Shown in pieces: positions 8,997-17,635 of a DNA stretch of 64,000 nucleotides. Location: the NCBI RefSeq assembly GCF_002742285.1, contig NZ_MDGM01000012.1, positions 930,001 through 994,000 of the forward strand, given 5' to 3'. The DNA is from Paramylibacter kogurei. Its GTDB lineage: Bacteria; Pseudomonadota; Alphaproteobacteria; Rhodobacterales; Rhodobacteraceae. The translations under genes and the position numbers were made by a program. Under the pieces are notes generated by a model that worked only from the letters and a program-made list of their open reading frames with translations, had not been told where the DNA came from and did no database searches. The first letter of the stretch is position 1. Every line of letters begins with the position of its first letter.

Positions 8997-9138
8997 CAAA
9001 GGAAAATGTGAAGCATTCAGGAAATGCAAAACTGATGTTCATGTATTTCATTGTATGTGCAGCTTGATTATAAATTCGTACTTGTAAATTGAACGCCACT
9101 GGCACATCGTAAACAGCGCAAACAGGCAAGGGGAAACG

Positions 9139-10485
9139 ATGGCTAAGCATCTCAAAACACTGATCAAAAACGCGGATGTTGTTGTTACGATGAATGACAA
9201 TCGCCAAGAAATCGCGGCCTGTGATATTTTAATTGAAAACGGTGTGATTGTGGGGGTGGGTGAAAACTTGCCCGATGTAGATCAGGTGATAAATGCAACG
9301 GGCTGTGTCGTAACACCTGGTTTGGTGAATACACATCATCACCTGTTTCAATCACTGGTACGTGGAGTGCCTGCGGGACAGGATGCGTTGTTATTTGGTT
9401 GGTTGAAAACCCTGTATCCGATTTTTGGGCGCATGATGGGCGAAGACATGTATGTTTCGGCGCAACTTGGGCTTGGTGAATTGGCATTGTCTGGCTGTTC
9501 AATGAGCAGCGATCATCAGTATATTTTCCCAAATGATGTGAAACTGGAACATGCAATCGAGGGTGCGCGATCCATTGGTGTGCGGTTTCACCCAACGCGC
9601 GGTGCGATGAGTGTTGGCGAAAGCAACGGTGGATTACCACCTGACAGCTTGGTTGAACAAGAACCAAAAATATTAGAAGATTTCTTGCGCGTTGTGGATG
9701 CATTCCACGATCCATCTGATGGCGCAATGTTGCGCGTTGGTTTGGCCCCGTGTTCACCATTTACCGTGAGCGAAGGTTTGATGAAAGACGCAGCAGAGAT
9801 GGCCGTGGACAAGGGCGTGATGTTACACACGCATTTAGCCGAAAATGACGAAGACATCGCCTATTCATTAGAGCATTTTGGCTGTCGTCCTGGGCAATAT
9901 GCCGAAAACCTTGGCTGGACTGGTGATCATGTGTGGCATGCACATTGTGTGAAACTGGACGCTGGGGAAATTGATTTATTTGCGCGTTCCAAAACTGGCG
10001 TCGCCCATTGCCCATGTTCAAATTGCCGTCTTGGATCGGGTATTGCACCGGTGCGTGAAATGCGTGATGCGGGGGTAAAGGTTGCGCTTGGCGTTGATGG
10101 TTCCGCCAGCAGTGATGCGGGGCATTTGTTAACAGAGGCACGCCAAACGATGTTATTACAGCGGGTCAAAAACGGTGCGGATTCCATGCGTGCACGCGAA
10201 GCATTGGAAATCGCCACACGCGGTGGCGCACAGGTATTAGGGCGACATGATTTGGGTTCGATCGAGGTGGGCAAACGCGCCGATATCGCCATTTGGGATG
10301 TCAGCGGATTACAAGCCGCTGGGGCATGGGACCCTGTGGCGGCACTTGTTTTAAACGGGCCGTTTAACGTGCGCGATTTGCTTGTAGAGGGAAAACCAGT
10401 TGTTGCAGAAGGCCAATTGGTGAACCAAGAAGAGCGCATGATCGTTGAGCGCGTTCAAAAACGTGTGGCGCGATTGATGGCCTAA
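9139..10485 (+). CDS. 8-oxoguanine deaminase / amidohydrolase
   Basis: A 448-residue amidohydrolase-superfamily enzyme that likely deaminates 8-oxoguanine to urate, feeding the purine pathway encoded downstream. The metal-binding HxH motif is in VNTHHHLFQSLVRG (about residues 65-78). Later ligands are in HTHLAEN, HAHCVKLD and LGVDGSASSD. These elements and the length match the 8-oxoguanine deaminase/hydroxydechloroatrazine hydrolase branch. AAGGGGAAACG supplies a ribosome site before the ATG. Its stop codon overlaps that of the convergent glycosyltransferase gene. Another purine or triazine substrate is possible, but the context favours purines. Confidence 0.8.
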   Translation: MAKHLKTLIKNADVVVTMNDNRQEIAACDILIENGVIVGVGENLPDVDQVINATGCVVTPGLVNTHHHLFQSLVRGVPAGQDALLFGWLKTLYPIFGRMMGEDMYVSAQLGLGELALSGCSMSSDHQYIFPNDVKLEHAIEGARSIGVRFHPTRGAMSVGESNGGLPPDSLVEQEPKILEDFLRVVDAFHDPSDGAMLRVGLAPCSPFTVSEGLMKDAAEMAVDKGVMLHTHLAENDEDIAYSLEHFGCRPGQYAENLGWTGDHVWHAHCVKLDAGEIDLFARSKTGVAHCPCSNCRLGSGIAPVREMRDAGVKVALGVDGSASSDAGHLLTEARQTMLLQRVKNGADSMRAREALEIATRGGAQVLGRHDLGSIEVGKRADIAIWDVSGLQAAGAWDPVAALVLNGPFNVRDLLVEGKPVVAEGQLVNQEERMIVERVQKRVARLMA

Positions 10486-11507
10486 ATCTGTTCAAGCAAT
10501 CGGGGTAGGATTTCCGCATCATCGCGGTGTTGCTGATGTTCGAAAACACGCCAGTTTTGCGGGGTATATTTATACGCCGCATCAAATTGTTTAAAAACCT
10601 GTGCCGTGCACAAACCATGTGGCAAAACATCGACATCACCACCATGTTGATAAAGATACAACGTGAGCGCACCAGGACCCGCGATCCAAAATATATTTTC
10701 AATTTTTTTGTCGTGCAAATTGCGTTGCGCGTGATCCAAAAAACCAAGGATGAATGGATGCTCTGCGGGTGCGGCCATGATCCCGTTGATTGTTGTGCAA
10801 TTTGCAAGGTGGCTATTTGCGGATAGTGTTACGCAGGTATCGTTAGCACAAAAGCGATGCGAAGATGCCTGTGGTTCTGAATCTGCATCAACATAAACGC
10901 CACCAATTTTTGCCAAATAATACAGGCGTATGAAATCTGATTTCAGGGCTGGGTGCCAAAGTTTGTGAAATGCACTGGCCGCATCATTTCCAAAATGTTC
11001 CCGAATGAATTCCGATGCCGATGTATCATCAAATGCAATGTAATTCGATTTGCCAATCCCACGCCATTTTCCCATGCCTTCAGTTATTCGAGAGGGTGGC
11101 GATTGATCCCAATATTGTGCAATTTCTGGTGTTGATGTGCAGGTATTTTTTAATAAATCGCTTTGGCGATGATTATACAGATTTGCCCATCCCATTGCCT
11201 CGAACCGCGTTAGCGGGTGCATGTGTTGATCATTTATAATTGTGGTCAACGCTGTGGTTGCGGTGTTTTGAAAACGATCCAATATCGCATCAAACAATAG
11301 CGGTTGGTTTTGATGCAAGAACTTTTTCAATCCGCGTAGCTGTTCAAAATTTGGTTTTTTAGGCGCAGATAAAACGTCGTCAAGCAGGGTAAAAACAAAC
11401 CCCGCCGCATAATTTGAATCTGTTTTTTCCAAAACCTTTGCGATACGCCCATACGCACCCATTTTACGCAGAATTTTCAGGCGCGTTTTGGAAAATGCCT
11501 GTCCCAC
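10482..11507 (-). CDS. Glycosyltransferase with a DXD sugar-binding region
   Basis: A 341-residue protein whose middle matches the DXD-containing sugar-binding region of Och1/capsular-type glycosyltransferases: HPALKSDFIRLYYLAKIGG followed by VYVDADSEP, where DAD is the metal/nucleotide-sugar motif. The N-terminal ~130 residues are basic and helical with no domain I recognise. There is no signal peptide or membrane segment. It starts 2 bp after the puuD stop, so it is in the uraH-puuD transcript, an odd place for a polysaccharide gene. Its 3' end overlaps the 8-oxoguanine deaminase stop codon. Confidence 0.75.
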   Translation of the reverse strand: MGQAFSKTRLKILRKMGAYGRIAKVLEKTDSNYAAGFVFTLLDDVLSAPKKPNFEQLRGLKKFLHQNQPLLFDAILDRFQNTATTALTTIINDQHMHPLTRFEAMGWANLYNHRQSDLLKNTCTSTPEIAQYWDQSPPSRITEGMGKWRGIGKSNYIAFDDTSASEFIREHFGNDAASAFHKLWHPALKSDFIRLYYLAKIGGVYVDADSEPQASSHRFCANDTCVTLSANSHLANCTTINGIMAAPAEHPFILGFLDHAQRNLHDKKIENIFWIAGPGALTLYLYQHGGDVDVLPHGLCTAQVFKQFDAAYKYTPQNWRVFEHQQHRDDAEILPRLLEQI

Positions 11508-11509
11508 GT

Positions 11510-12730
11510 TTAGTAATACGAAACGCTGTTAAACCAATCGCGGATTTTTACCCGTTCGGAATCTTCCATAAAGGTAAGGTTTGATGGGGGCATGGCGTGG
11601 CTGACCGCTGATTGGATATAGATATCTTTTGCACGCGCGGCAATTTGAGCAGGTGTTTCCAATTCCACGCCTTTTGGTGCCCATAAAATACCCTCGTAAA
11701 CGGGTTCGGCGGCGTGGCACATTGAACAGCGCCCCATAACAATATCATGCACACCATCAAAGCCAGCAGCGGCCATATATTTTTCCTGTGCGCTGGTTAA
11801 ATTAGCCTCTTCTGTTTTTGGTTGTCCAACAACGGATAACCACATGATGATTAAAAACAGCGCGGTCGTCGCCATCCATGTCCAATGCGGATTCCCTTTG
11901 CGTGCGTGGATGCTGTTGAAATAATGGCGGATGGTCACGCCCATCAAAAACACCAAGCTTGCAATGATCCAGTTGTATTCGGTCGCAAATGCCAATGGAT
12001 AGTGGTTGGACAACATCAAAAAAATCACGGGTAGAGTGAGATAGTTATTATGCGTTGAACGTTGTTTAGCAATTTTCCCGTATTTGGGATCGGGTGTGCG
12101 GCCCTCAATCAAATCGGCCACAACAATGCGTTGGTTGGGCATAATTACCAAAAACACATTTGCGGTCATGATTGTGGCGGTGATTGCGCCCAGATGTAAC
12201 AGCGATGCGCGGCCTGTGAAAATTTGGGTATATCCCCAAGATAGTGCAACCAAAATGACATAAAGTAATATCATTAGTCGCCTGTTATCACTGCCAAATT
12301 TTGAATTACACAGTGCAGAGTAAACCAGCCAAACACCAACCAATGATGCAAGTGAAATCAATATCGCAACAGGCACAGAAATATCGGCAACATTTGGATC
12401 GATCAGATACAGATTGGCACCCGAATAATAGACCAATATCAACAGTGCAAAGCCAGACAGCCATGTTGCATAGCTTTCCCATTTAAACCATGTCAGATGT
12501 TCTGGCATGGTTTCGGGTGCCACCAGATATTTTTGGATGTGATAAAACCCACCCCCGTGCACTTGCCATTCTTCGCCGTGCGCACCTTTGGGAAGGTTGG
12601 GCGTTTGGCGTAACCCTAAATCAAGGGCGATAAAATAAAACGATGAACCAATCCACGCGATTGCCGTAATCACATGCAACCAACGCACCGCAAATTCGGC
12701 CCATTCCATGAAAATTGCAAAATCATACAT
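11510..12730 (-). CDS. puuD: PuuD, membrane urate oxidase with cytochrome c domain
   Basis: A 406-residue inner-membrane enzyme that oxidises urate to 5-hydroxyisourate and passes electrons to its own C-terminal cytochrome c. The N-terminal ~300 residues form about eight membrane helices beginning with ARWLHVITAIAWIG-type sequence. The haem c site CSMCH is at residues 335-339, with a likely Met ligand in HAMPPSN near residue 380. PuuD replaces soluble urate oxidase in many Proteobacteria. It lies between uraH (3 bp upstream) and a glycosyltransferase gene, all on the minus strand. The next enzyme, UraH, acts directly on its product. Confidence 0.95.
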   Translation of the reverse strand: MYDFAIFMEWAEFAVRWLHVITAIAWIGSSFYFIALDLGLRQTPNLPKGAHGEEWQVHGGGFYHIQKYLVAPETMPEHLTWFKWESYATWLSGFALLILVYYSGANLYLIDPNVADISVPVAILISLASLVGVWLVYSALCNSKFGSDNRRLMILLYVILVALSWGYTQIFTGRASLLHLGAITATIMTANVFLVIMPNQRIVVADLIEGRTPDPKYGKIAKQRSTHNNYLTLPVIFLMLSNHYPLAFATEYNWIIASLVFLMGVTIRHYFNSIHARKGNPHWTWMATTALFLIIMWLSVVGQPKTEEANLTSAQEKYMAAAGFDGVHDIVMGRCSMCHAAEPVYEGILWAPKGVELETPAQIAARAKDIYIQSAVSHAMPPSNLTFMEDSERVKIRDWFNSVSYY

Positions 12731-12733
12731 GGG

Positions 12734-13093
12734 TTAGCTCCCGCGATAAGTTGAATAGCCAAAGGGCGAAAGCAAAAGTGGGACATGATAATGTGCATCC
12801 GCATCATTCATTCCAAAACTGATGGGGATTGTGTCCAAAAACAATGGTTCCGCTAATTTGTCATTTTGGGCACGTAAATAGGAGCCCGTCAGAAAATCCA
12901 AACGATATTGCCCCGTTTGAAAATCATCCGCTGGCAAAATCGGGCTGTCTGTGCGCCCATCGGCATTTGTTTTCATCGTTGTGATATGCTGTGCCGTGTC
13001 GCCATCGATACGATAAAGTTGGATTTCCAGACCCGCAGCGGGTGCACCGCTGGCTGTGTCCAATACATGTGTGGTGAGGTAACCTTTGGGCAT
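12734..13093 (-). CDS. uraH: UraH, 5-hydroxyisourate hydrolase (transthyretin-like)
   Basis: A 119-residue transthyretin-related enzyme that hydrolyses 5-hydroxyisourate to OHCU. The N-terminal LTTHVLDTASGAPA (catalytic His), the central NADGRTD and the C-terminal tetrapeptide YRGS are the family hallmarks. I chose the ATG at 13093; an open frame extends to 13426 but runs antisense into puuE. The start is preceded by AAGAG. uraH leads the minus-strand uraH-puuD-glycosyltransferase unit and is divergent from puuE-uraD. Confidence 0.95.
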   Translation of the reverse strand: MPKGYLTTHVLDTASGAPAAGLEIQLYRIDGDTAQHITTMKTNADGRTDSPILPADDFQTGQYRLDFLTGSYLRAQNDKLAEPLFLDTIPISFGMNDADAHYHVPLLLSPFGYSTYRGS

Positions 13094-13133
13094 TGTCTTA
13101 CTCTTGTTATTACAAGGTAACACTGCCAGCAGA

Positions 13134-13162
13134 TCACACAAAAAGAAAGCCCCTTCGGGCTT
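13134..13162 (-). terminator. Terminator-like hairpin in the uraH leader (possible attenuator)
   Basis: Read on the minus strand, AAGCCC (13162-13157) and GGGCTT (13152-13147) pair around a 4-base loop and are followed at once by TCTTTTTG, a good intrinsic terminator. It lies about 54 bp upstream of the uraH ATG and downstream of any promoter in 13163-13242. It could attenuate the uraH-puuD transcript, or block antisense transcription from puuE. On the plus strand no U-run follows. Confidence 0.5.
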
Positions 13163-13242
13163 GATTATTTCGCGACATAATGATGAAACTTGTCGGGTGT
13201 CTGTGAAAACGGCACATAATGCAGAATGTAAGGATCTGAAAA

Positions 13243-14661
13243 ATGAAACGATATCAACGTGATATGCGTGGGTTTGGACCCAATGCACCCGTTGTAGAAT
13301 GGCCAAATGGTGCGCATATTGCCGTGCAGTTTGTGCTGAACTACGAAGAAGGTGGTGAAAATTGTGTTTTGCATGGGGATGAAGACTCCGAAGCATTCTT
13401 GTCTGAAATTGTTGGTGCCGCCGCATGGAAGGGCCAGCGCCATTGGAACATGGAAAGCATTTATGAATACGGTGCGCGCGCTGGGTTTTGGCGGCTTCAT
13501 CGCTTGTTCACCAGTGCGGCTATACCAATTACAGTTTATGGTGTTGCTACATCATTGGCGCGATCCCCAGAACAGGTTGCCGCGATGCAAGACGCCAATT
13601 GGGAAATTGCCAGCCACGGATTAAAATGGGTGGAATACAAGGATTATACCCCAGATCAAGAACGAGAACATATCGATGCGGCCAAGGCATTACATGCAGA
13701 AGTGACGGGCGATGCGCCGCGCGGATGGTATACCGGGCGCAGTTCGGTCAATACCGTTGATTTGATCACCCAAGATGGATCATTTGATTATGTTTCAGAC
13801 AGTTACGCCGATGATTTGCCATATTGGTATCATCACGGTGATCGCGAACAATTGGTGATCCCATATACATTGGATGCCAATGACATGCGCTTTGCAACAC
13901 CCCAAGGGTTCAATACAGGCGATCAGTTTTATACTTATCTTAAAGACAGTTTTGATGCGCTTTATGAAGAGGGCGCGGCGGGTTCACCCAAAATGATGTC
14001 CATTGGATTACATTGTCGGCTTGTCGGGCGCCCAGGGCGTGTTCAGGCGCTGAAACGATTTGTTGAATATGCGAAATCACATGACAAAGTTTGGTTTGCA
14101 CGGCGCATTGATATTGCCAAACATTGGCAAAAACATCACCCCGCACCAATGCGCGGCTTGGAACCGATCCATATGACCAAAGACAGCTTTGTCGAAAAAT
14201 TTGGCGGGGTATTCGAACATTCCCCGTGGATTGCACAGCGTGCGTATGATGATGAACTTGGCCCTGCACATAACAGCGCGATTGGATTGCACAATGCATT
14301 GGCGCGTAAATTCCGTGTGGCCAGCGTCGAAGAACGCCTTGATGTGTTAAAGGCACATCCAGATTTGGCGGGTAAACTCGCCGCCGCAAAACGATTAACG
14401 GCGGAATCCACGGCGGAACAGGCGGGCGCGGGGCTTGATGCCTTGACCAAGGAAGAGCACGCGGAATTCACCCATTTGAACACAAGTTATACCAGTAAAT
14501 TTGGCTTTCCATTCATCATCGCGGTCAAAGGATTGACCAAAGAGGATATTTTGACCGCGTTTAAAGCGCGCATCAACAACACCCGCGAAGTCGAATTTAA
14601 TACTGCGTGCAAACAAGTTGAAAAAATTGCATTGCTCCGATTGTCGGATATTCTGCCATGA
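13243..14661 (+). CDS. Fused allantoinase (PuuE) and OHCU decarboxylase (UraD)
   Basis: A 472-residue bifunctional protein. Residues about 1-300 are the polysaccharide-deacetylase-fold allantoinase PuuE, with MRGFGPNAPVVEWPNGAHIAVQFVLNYEEGGE at the front and SMGLHCRLVGRPGR-like sequence (SIGLHCRLVGRPGR) near 265. Residues about 310-472 are UraD, which decarboxylates OHCU to (S)-allantoin; its catalytic His is H326 in FEHSPW. The fusion joins two successive steps: OHCU to allantoin to allantoate. It is divergent from uraH and overlaps the next gene by 4 bp (ATGA). Such fusions are known in Rhodobacterales. Confidence 0.93.
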   Translation: MKRYQRDMRGFGPNAPVVEWPNGAHIAVQFVLNYEEGGENCVLHGDEDSEAFLSEIVGAAAWKGQRHWNMESIYEYGARAGFWRLHRLFTSAAIPITVYGVATSLARSPEQVAAMQDANWEIASHGLKWVEYKDYTPDQEREHIDAAKALHAEVTGDAPRGWYTGRSSVNTVDLITQDGSFDYVSDSYADDLPYWYHHGDREQLVIPYTLDANDMRFATPQGFNTGDQFYTYLKDSFDALYEEGAAGSPKMMSIGLHCRLVGRPGRVQALKRFVEYAKSHDKVWFARRIDIAKHWQKHHPAPMRGLEPIHMTKDSFVEKFGGVFEHSPWIAQRAYDDELGPAHNSAIGLHNALARKFRVASVEERLDVLKAHPDLAGKLAAAKRLTAESTAEQAGAGLDALTKEEHAEFTHLNTSYTSKFGFPFIIAVKGLTKEDILTAFKARINNTREVEFNTACKQVEKIALLRLSDILP

Positions 14662-15491
14662 CGAATAGCTATTACGTGCCGCGCGGTGGTTTGCCATCAC
14701 AATCAACACCGCTAAAAGGACGCGCTGTTTTCACAGATGCATACGCATTTATACCCGCCGAAACATATAGCGATATCGTCACAAGTTATCTGCCGCATTG
14801 GGATCATACACGGGCATGGATTATTGCACGCCCCTTAAGCGGATTTGCAGAAACATTCACGCAATATATTGTTGAGGTTTCCCCAAATGGCGGGAGCAAA
14901 ATCCCAGACACAGACCCAACCGCACAGTCCGTTTTATTCGTCGTTGATGGTGAAATAATTGTCACGATCAATGGTGAAAAACACAGCATGGGCAAGGGTG
15001 GTTACGCCTATTTGCCCGCTGGGTGTGATTGGTCATTGCTAAATCAAAGCAACAATACCGCAACATTTCACTGGCTGCGTAAACGTTATGAACATGTTGA
15101 CGGGATCGAAACGCCATCCCCATTTGTCACCAATGAAAACACCGTACCCCCGCGTGAAATGCCCGATTGCGACGGCGTTTGGGCGACCACACGATTTGTA
15201 GAACCCGATGATTTGCGCCATGATATGCATGTTAATATTGTTACCTTTCAAAACGGTGGTTTAATCCCGTTTGAAGAAACCCATGTGATGGAACACGGGC
15301 TTTATGTATTGCAAGGCACTGCGCGGTATTTGTTAAACCAAGATTGGGTTGATGTGGGGCCGGGTGATTTCATGTGGCTTCGTGCATTTTGCCCACAAGC
15401 CTGTGTTGCGACAAGCGATGAACCATTTCGCTATTTATTGTACAAAGATGTCAATCGACATCCCAAATTCGCACCCTTTGGCCGATCATGA
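14658..15491 (+). CDS. allE: (S)-ureidoglycine aminohydrolase, bicupin
   Basis: A 277-residue bicupin that releases ammonia from (S)-ureidoglycine to give ureidoglycolate. The N-terminus YYVPRGGLPSQ and the C-terminal cupin with ETHVMEHGLYVLQG (metal-binding Glu/His) and DFMWLRAFCPQAC match the UGHY/AllE family at normal length. It overlaps both neighbours by 4 bp, so it is translationally coupled to puuE-uraD and allA. Its substrate must come from allantoate amidohydrolase, which is not encoded in this cluster. Confidence 0.93.
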   Translation: MTNSYYVPRGGLPSQSTPLKGRAVFTDAYAFIPAETYSDIVTSYLPHWDHTRAWIIARPLSGFAETFTQYIVEVSPNGGSKIPDTDPTAQSVLFVVDGEIIVTINGEKHSMGKGGYAYLPAGCDWSLLNQSNNTATFHWLRKRYEHVDGIETPSPFVTNENTVPPREMPDCDGVWATTRFVEPDDLRHDMHVNIVTFQNGGLIPFEETHVMEHGLYVLQGTARYLLNQDWVDVGPGDFMWLRAFCPQACVATSDEPFRYLLYKDVNRHPKFAPFGRS

Positions 15492-15967
15492 TTAAGATAC
15501 AAACCAAACCACTTACCAGCCGCGCATTTGCACCATTTGGCGATGTGATCGAAACCGGTAGCGTTGATCCAAAAATTATCAATCAGGGAAACTGTGAGCG
15601 GTTCAATGATTTGGCAAAGATGGATTTCACCGATGGGCGCGCAGGGATCAGCCTATTTAGTGCAAAGCCGCGAAGCTTGCCCTATACCCTTGATTTGTTA
15701 GAGCGCCACCCGCACGGAAGCCAAGCATTCATTCCCATGTCACAACATCCGTTTTTGGTGATTGTTGCCCATGATGATGGCGGCAAGCCAAGCGATGTAC
15801 ATGCCTTTGTCACAGACATTGGGCAGGGTATAAATTTGCATCGCAACACATGGCACGGCGTTTTAACACCGCTTCATGAACCTGGGTTATTCTGTGTGAT
15901 TGATCGCATTGGGTCGGGGAATAATTTGCAAGAATATCCGTTACCAACGCCAATAATTGTCGCCTAA
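15488..15967 (+). CDS. allA: AllA, ureidoglycolate lyase
   Basis: A 159-residue cupin-like enzyme that splits ureidoglycolate to glyoxylate and urea, ending the pathway. The N-terminus LTSRAFAPFGDVIE, the central ERHPHGSQAFIPM and the motif HRNTWHGVLTPL are characteristic of AllA. It is the last gene of the puuE-uraD/allE/allA overlapping set. A 147-bp gap precedes the permease gene. No urease genes are in the window. Confidence 0.95.
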   Translation: MIKIQTKPLTSRAFAPFGDVIETGSVDPKIINQGNCERFNDLAKMDFTDGRAGISLFSAKPRSLPYTLDLLERHPHGSQAFIPMSQHPFLVIVAHDDGGKPSDVHAFVTDIGQGINLHRNTWHGVLTPLHEPGLFCVIDRIGSGNNLQEYPLPTPIIVA

Positions 15968-16054
15968 ATTAAAGGCAGACTATCTTTTCAGCTACTTTAT
16001 TTAGTCGATTTTTCTTGATTTTTACAAAAAATACACAAAACCTTGATTCACAGT

Positions 16055-16069
16055 ATGCGGTTAACGCAT
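16055..16069. promoter_or_regulatory. Inverted repeat upstream of the NCS2 permease
   Basis: ATGCG and CGCAT flank the 5-bp centre GTTAA in the 147-bp gap between allA and the permease, 46 bp before the permease ATG. It may be an operator for the permease, which otherwise shows only AT-rich sequence and a GGGGA ribosome site here. No second copy was noticed. Confidence 0.3.
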
Positions 16070-16114
16070 TTAACGCGCCCACAGATGGCGTAATTTTGAA
16101 ACGGGGAACAAAAA

Positions 16115-17464
16115 ATGACAGATACTTCGATAGGGACGCCAGAACAGCTGCGCGATCCCAATTATACGCCCGCATTGGGCAAGGCGATACCACTTGGCAT
16201 TCAACATGTTTTGGCGATGTTTGTATCCAACGTGACACCAGCAATCATTATTGCGGGTGTTGCTGGGTTTGGATTTGGATCACCAGATGTTGGAGCGTTG
16301 ATATATCTTATTCAAATGTCGATGTTATTCGCAGGCGTCGCAACATTGATCCAAACCATTGGCATTGGTCCCGTTGGGGCACGATTGCCAATTGTTCAAG
16401 GAACCAGTTTTGCATTCCTGCCTGTGATGATCCCCGCCATGATCGGCGCGGGAACCGCTGGTTTACAGGGCTTAATGTCTGGTGTGATGATTGGCGGGCT
16501 ATTCCATTTTTGCATCGGCTTTTTCATCGGGCGCATTCGGTTTGCATTGCCGCCATTGGTGACAGGGTTGATCGTTTTGATGATCGGTCTGGCATTGATC
16601 AAGGTTGGCATTGAATATGCAGCGGGTGGAGCTGGTGATTTTAATCGTGGCAAACCCACATGGGGTGGCGTTTCCAATTGGTTCCAAGCGGGCGTGGTTA
16701 TCATCGTGACCTTGGCGTTGAAATTCTTTGCACGTGGATTGTTATCTGTGGCCGCCGTTTTGGTTGGCCTGATCGCAGGGTACATCGTGGCCTTCGTCAT
16801 GGGCGATGTCAGCCTTGCTGGCGTTGGTCGTGCAGGCTGGTTCCAATTGCCAAAACCATTTGCATATGGGTTTGGGGTGAACTGGGCGATTGTTATTGGC
16901 ATGTGTTTGATGGCATTTATTTCCGCGATTGAAACCGTGGGCGATGTGTCTGGAATTACAAAAGGTGGCGCAGGGCGTGAAGCAACCGACGAAGAGGTCA
17001 CAGGCGCAACGTTCGCAGATGGTTTGGGCACCGCAATTGGCGGCATATTTGGCGGGTTGCCAAATACATCGTTTAGCCAAAACGTCGGTTTGATCGCAAT
17101 GACAGGTGTGATGAGCCGCCATGTTGTCACCATCGGTGCGATATTCTTGATCATCTGTGGCTTGATCCCAAAAATCGGCGCAGTCATCAATTCCGTACCA
17201 ATCCAAGTTCTGGGTGGCGGTGTGATTGTGATGTTTGGCATGGTCGCCGCCGCGGGTGCATCAATGTTGTCTGATGTGAATTGGAACCGTCGCAATATGG
17301 TGATCTTTGCGGTTGCTCTGTCTGTTGGGCTTGGCCTGCAACAGGTGCCTGATGCAATGGCATTCTTGGGCAATACTGCGAAAATTTTGATGACATCTGG
17401 TCTGTTGCCAGCGGCATTTATCGCGATTGTTCTAAATTTGGTTTTGCCAGAAGATATTGGTTAA
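16115..17464 (+). CDS. NCS2-family urate/xanthine permease
   Basis: A 449-residue proton-coupled nucleobase permease with about 12-14 membrane helices. The NCS2 signature is present: the essential Glu in FISAIETVGD and the motif NTSFSQNVGLIAMTGV (about residues 320-335), where QN is typical of urate/xanthine carriers. It sits between allA and xdhABC, so import of urate or xanthine for the surrounding catabolic enzymes is the natural role. CGGGGAACAAAA precedes the ATG, and an intrinsic terminator follows the stop. Confidence 0.9.
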   Translation: MTDTSIGTPEQLRDPNYTPALGKAIPLGIQHVLAMFVSNVTPAIIIAGVAGFGFGSPDVGALIYLIQMSMLFAGVATLIQTIGIGPVGARLPIVQGTSFAFLPVMIPAMIGAGTAGLQGLMSGVMIGGLFHFCIGFFIGRIRFALPPLVTGLIVLMIGLALIKVGIEYAAGGAGDFNRGKPTWGGVSNWFQAGVVIIVTLALKFFARGLLSVAAVLVGLIAGYIVAFVMGDVSLAGVGRAGWFQLPKPFAYGFGVNWAIVIGMCLMAFISAIETVGDVSGITKGGAGREATDEEVTGATFADGLGTAIGGIFGGLPNTSFSQNVGLIAMTGVMSRHVVTIGAIFLIICGLIPKIGAVINSVPIQVLGGGVIVMFGMVAAAGASMLSDVNWNRRNMVIFAVALSVGLGLQQVPDAMAFLGNTAKILMTSGLLPAAFIAIVLNLVLPEDIG

Positions 17465-17484
17465 TCAAACGAAATCAACTTATT

Positions 17485-17515
17485 GGCCGCGCCTCTATTT
17501 GGTGCGGCCTTTTTT
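17485..17515 (+). terminator. Intrinsic terminator after the NCS2 permease
   Basis: A 9-bp stem (17485-17493 with 17501-17509, one G-U pair) with a 7-base loop TCTATTT is followed by six T residues at 17510-17515. It separates the permease from xdhA. The rest of the 171-bp gap shows no convincing promoter boxes. Confidence 0.85.
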
Positions 17516-17635
17516 GTTTTTGTTGATCTTGAAACACAAACCTGATTATCTGGTGTCAATGGCACGCCATCCCTTTACGCCACATCGGGGGATCGCAGAT
17601 TGGCCAAACGGCAGAGACGGTGGCGGATATTTACC

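Noticed and set aside
13094-13426. N-terminal extension of UraH upstream of 13093
   Set aside because: The extension has no family similarity, runs antisense into puuE-uraD and crosses the terminator-like hairpin. The ATG at 13093 gives the normal UraH N-terminus.
16396-17373. Long open frame (325 codons) on the minus strand opposite the NCS2 permease
   Set aside because: It is antisense to a well-supported permease. The translated sequence is Pro/Thr/Ala/Asn-rich with no recognisable motif, as expected from a mirrored membrane-protein gene.
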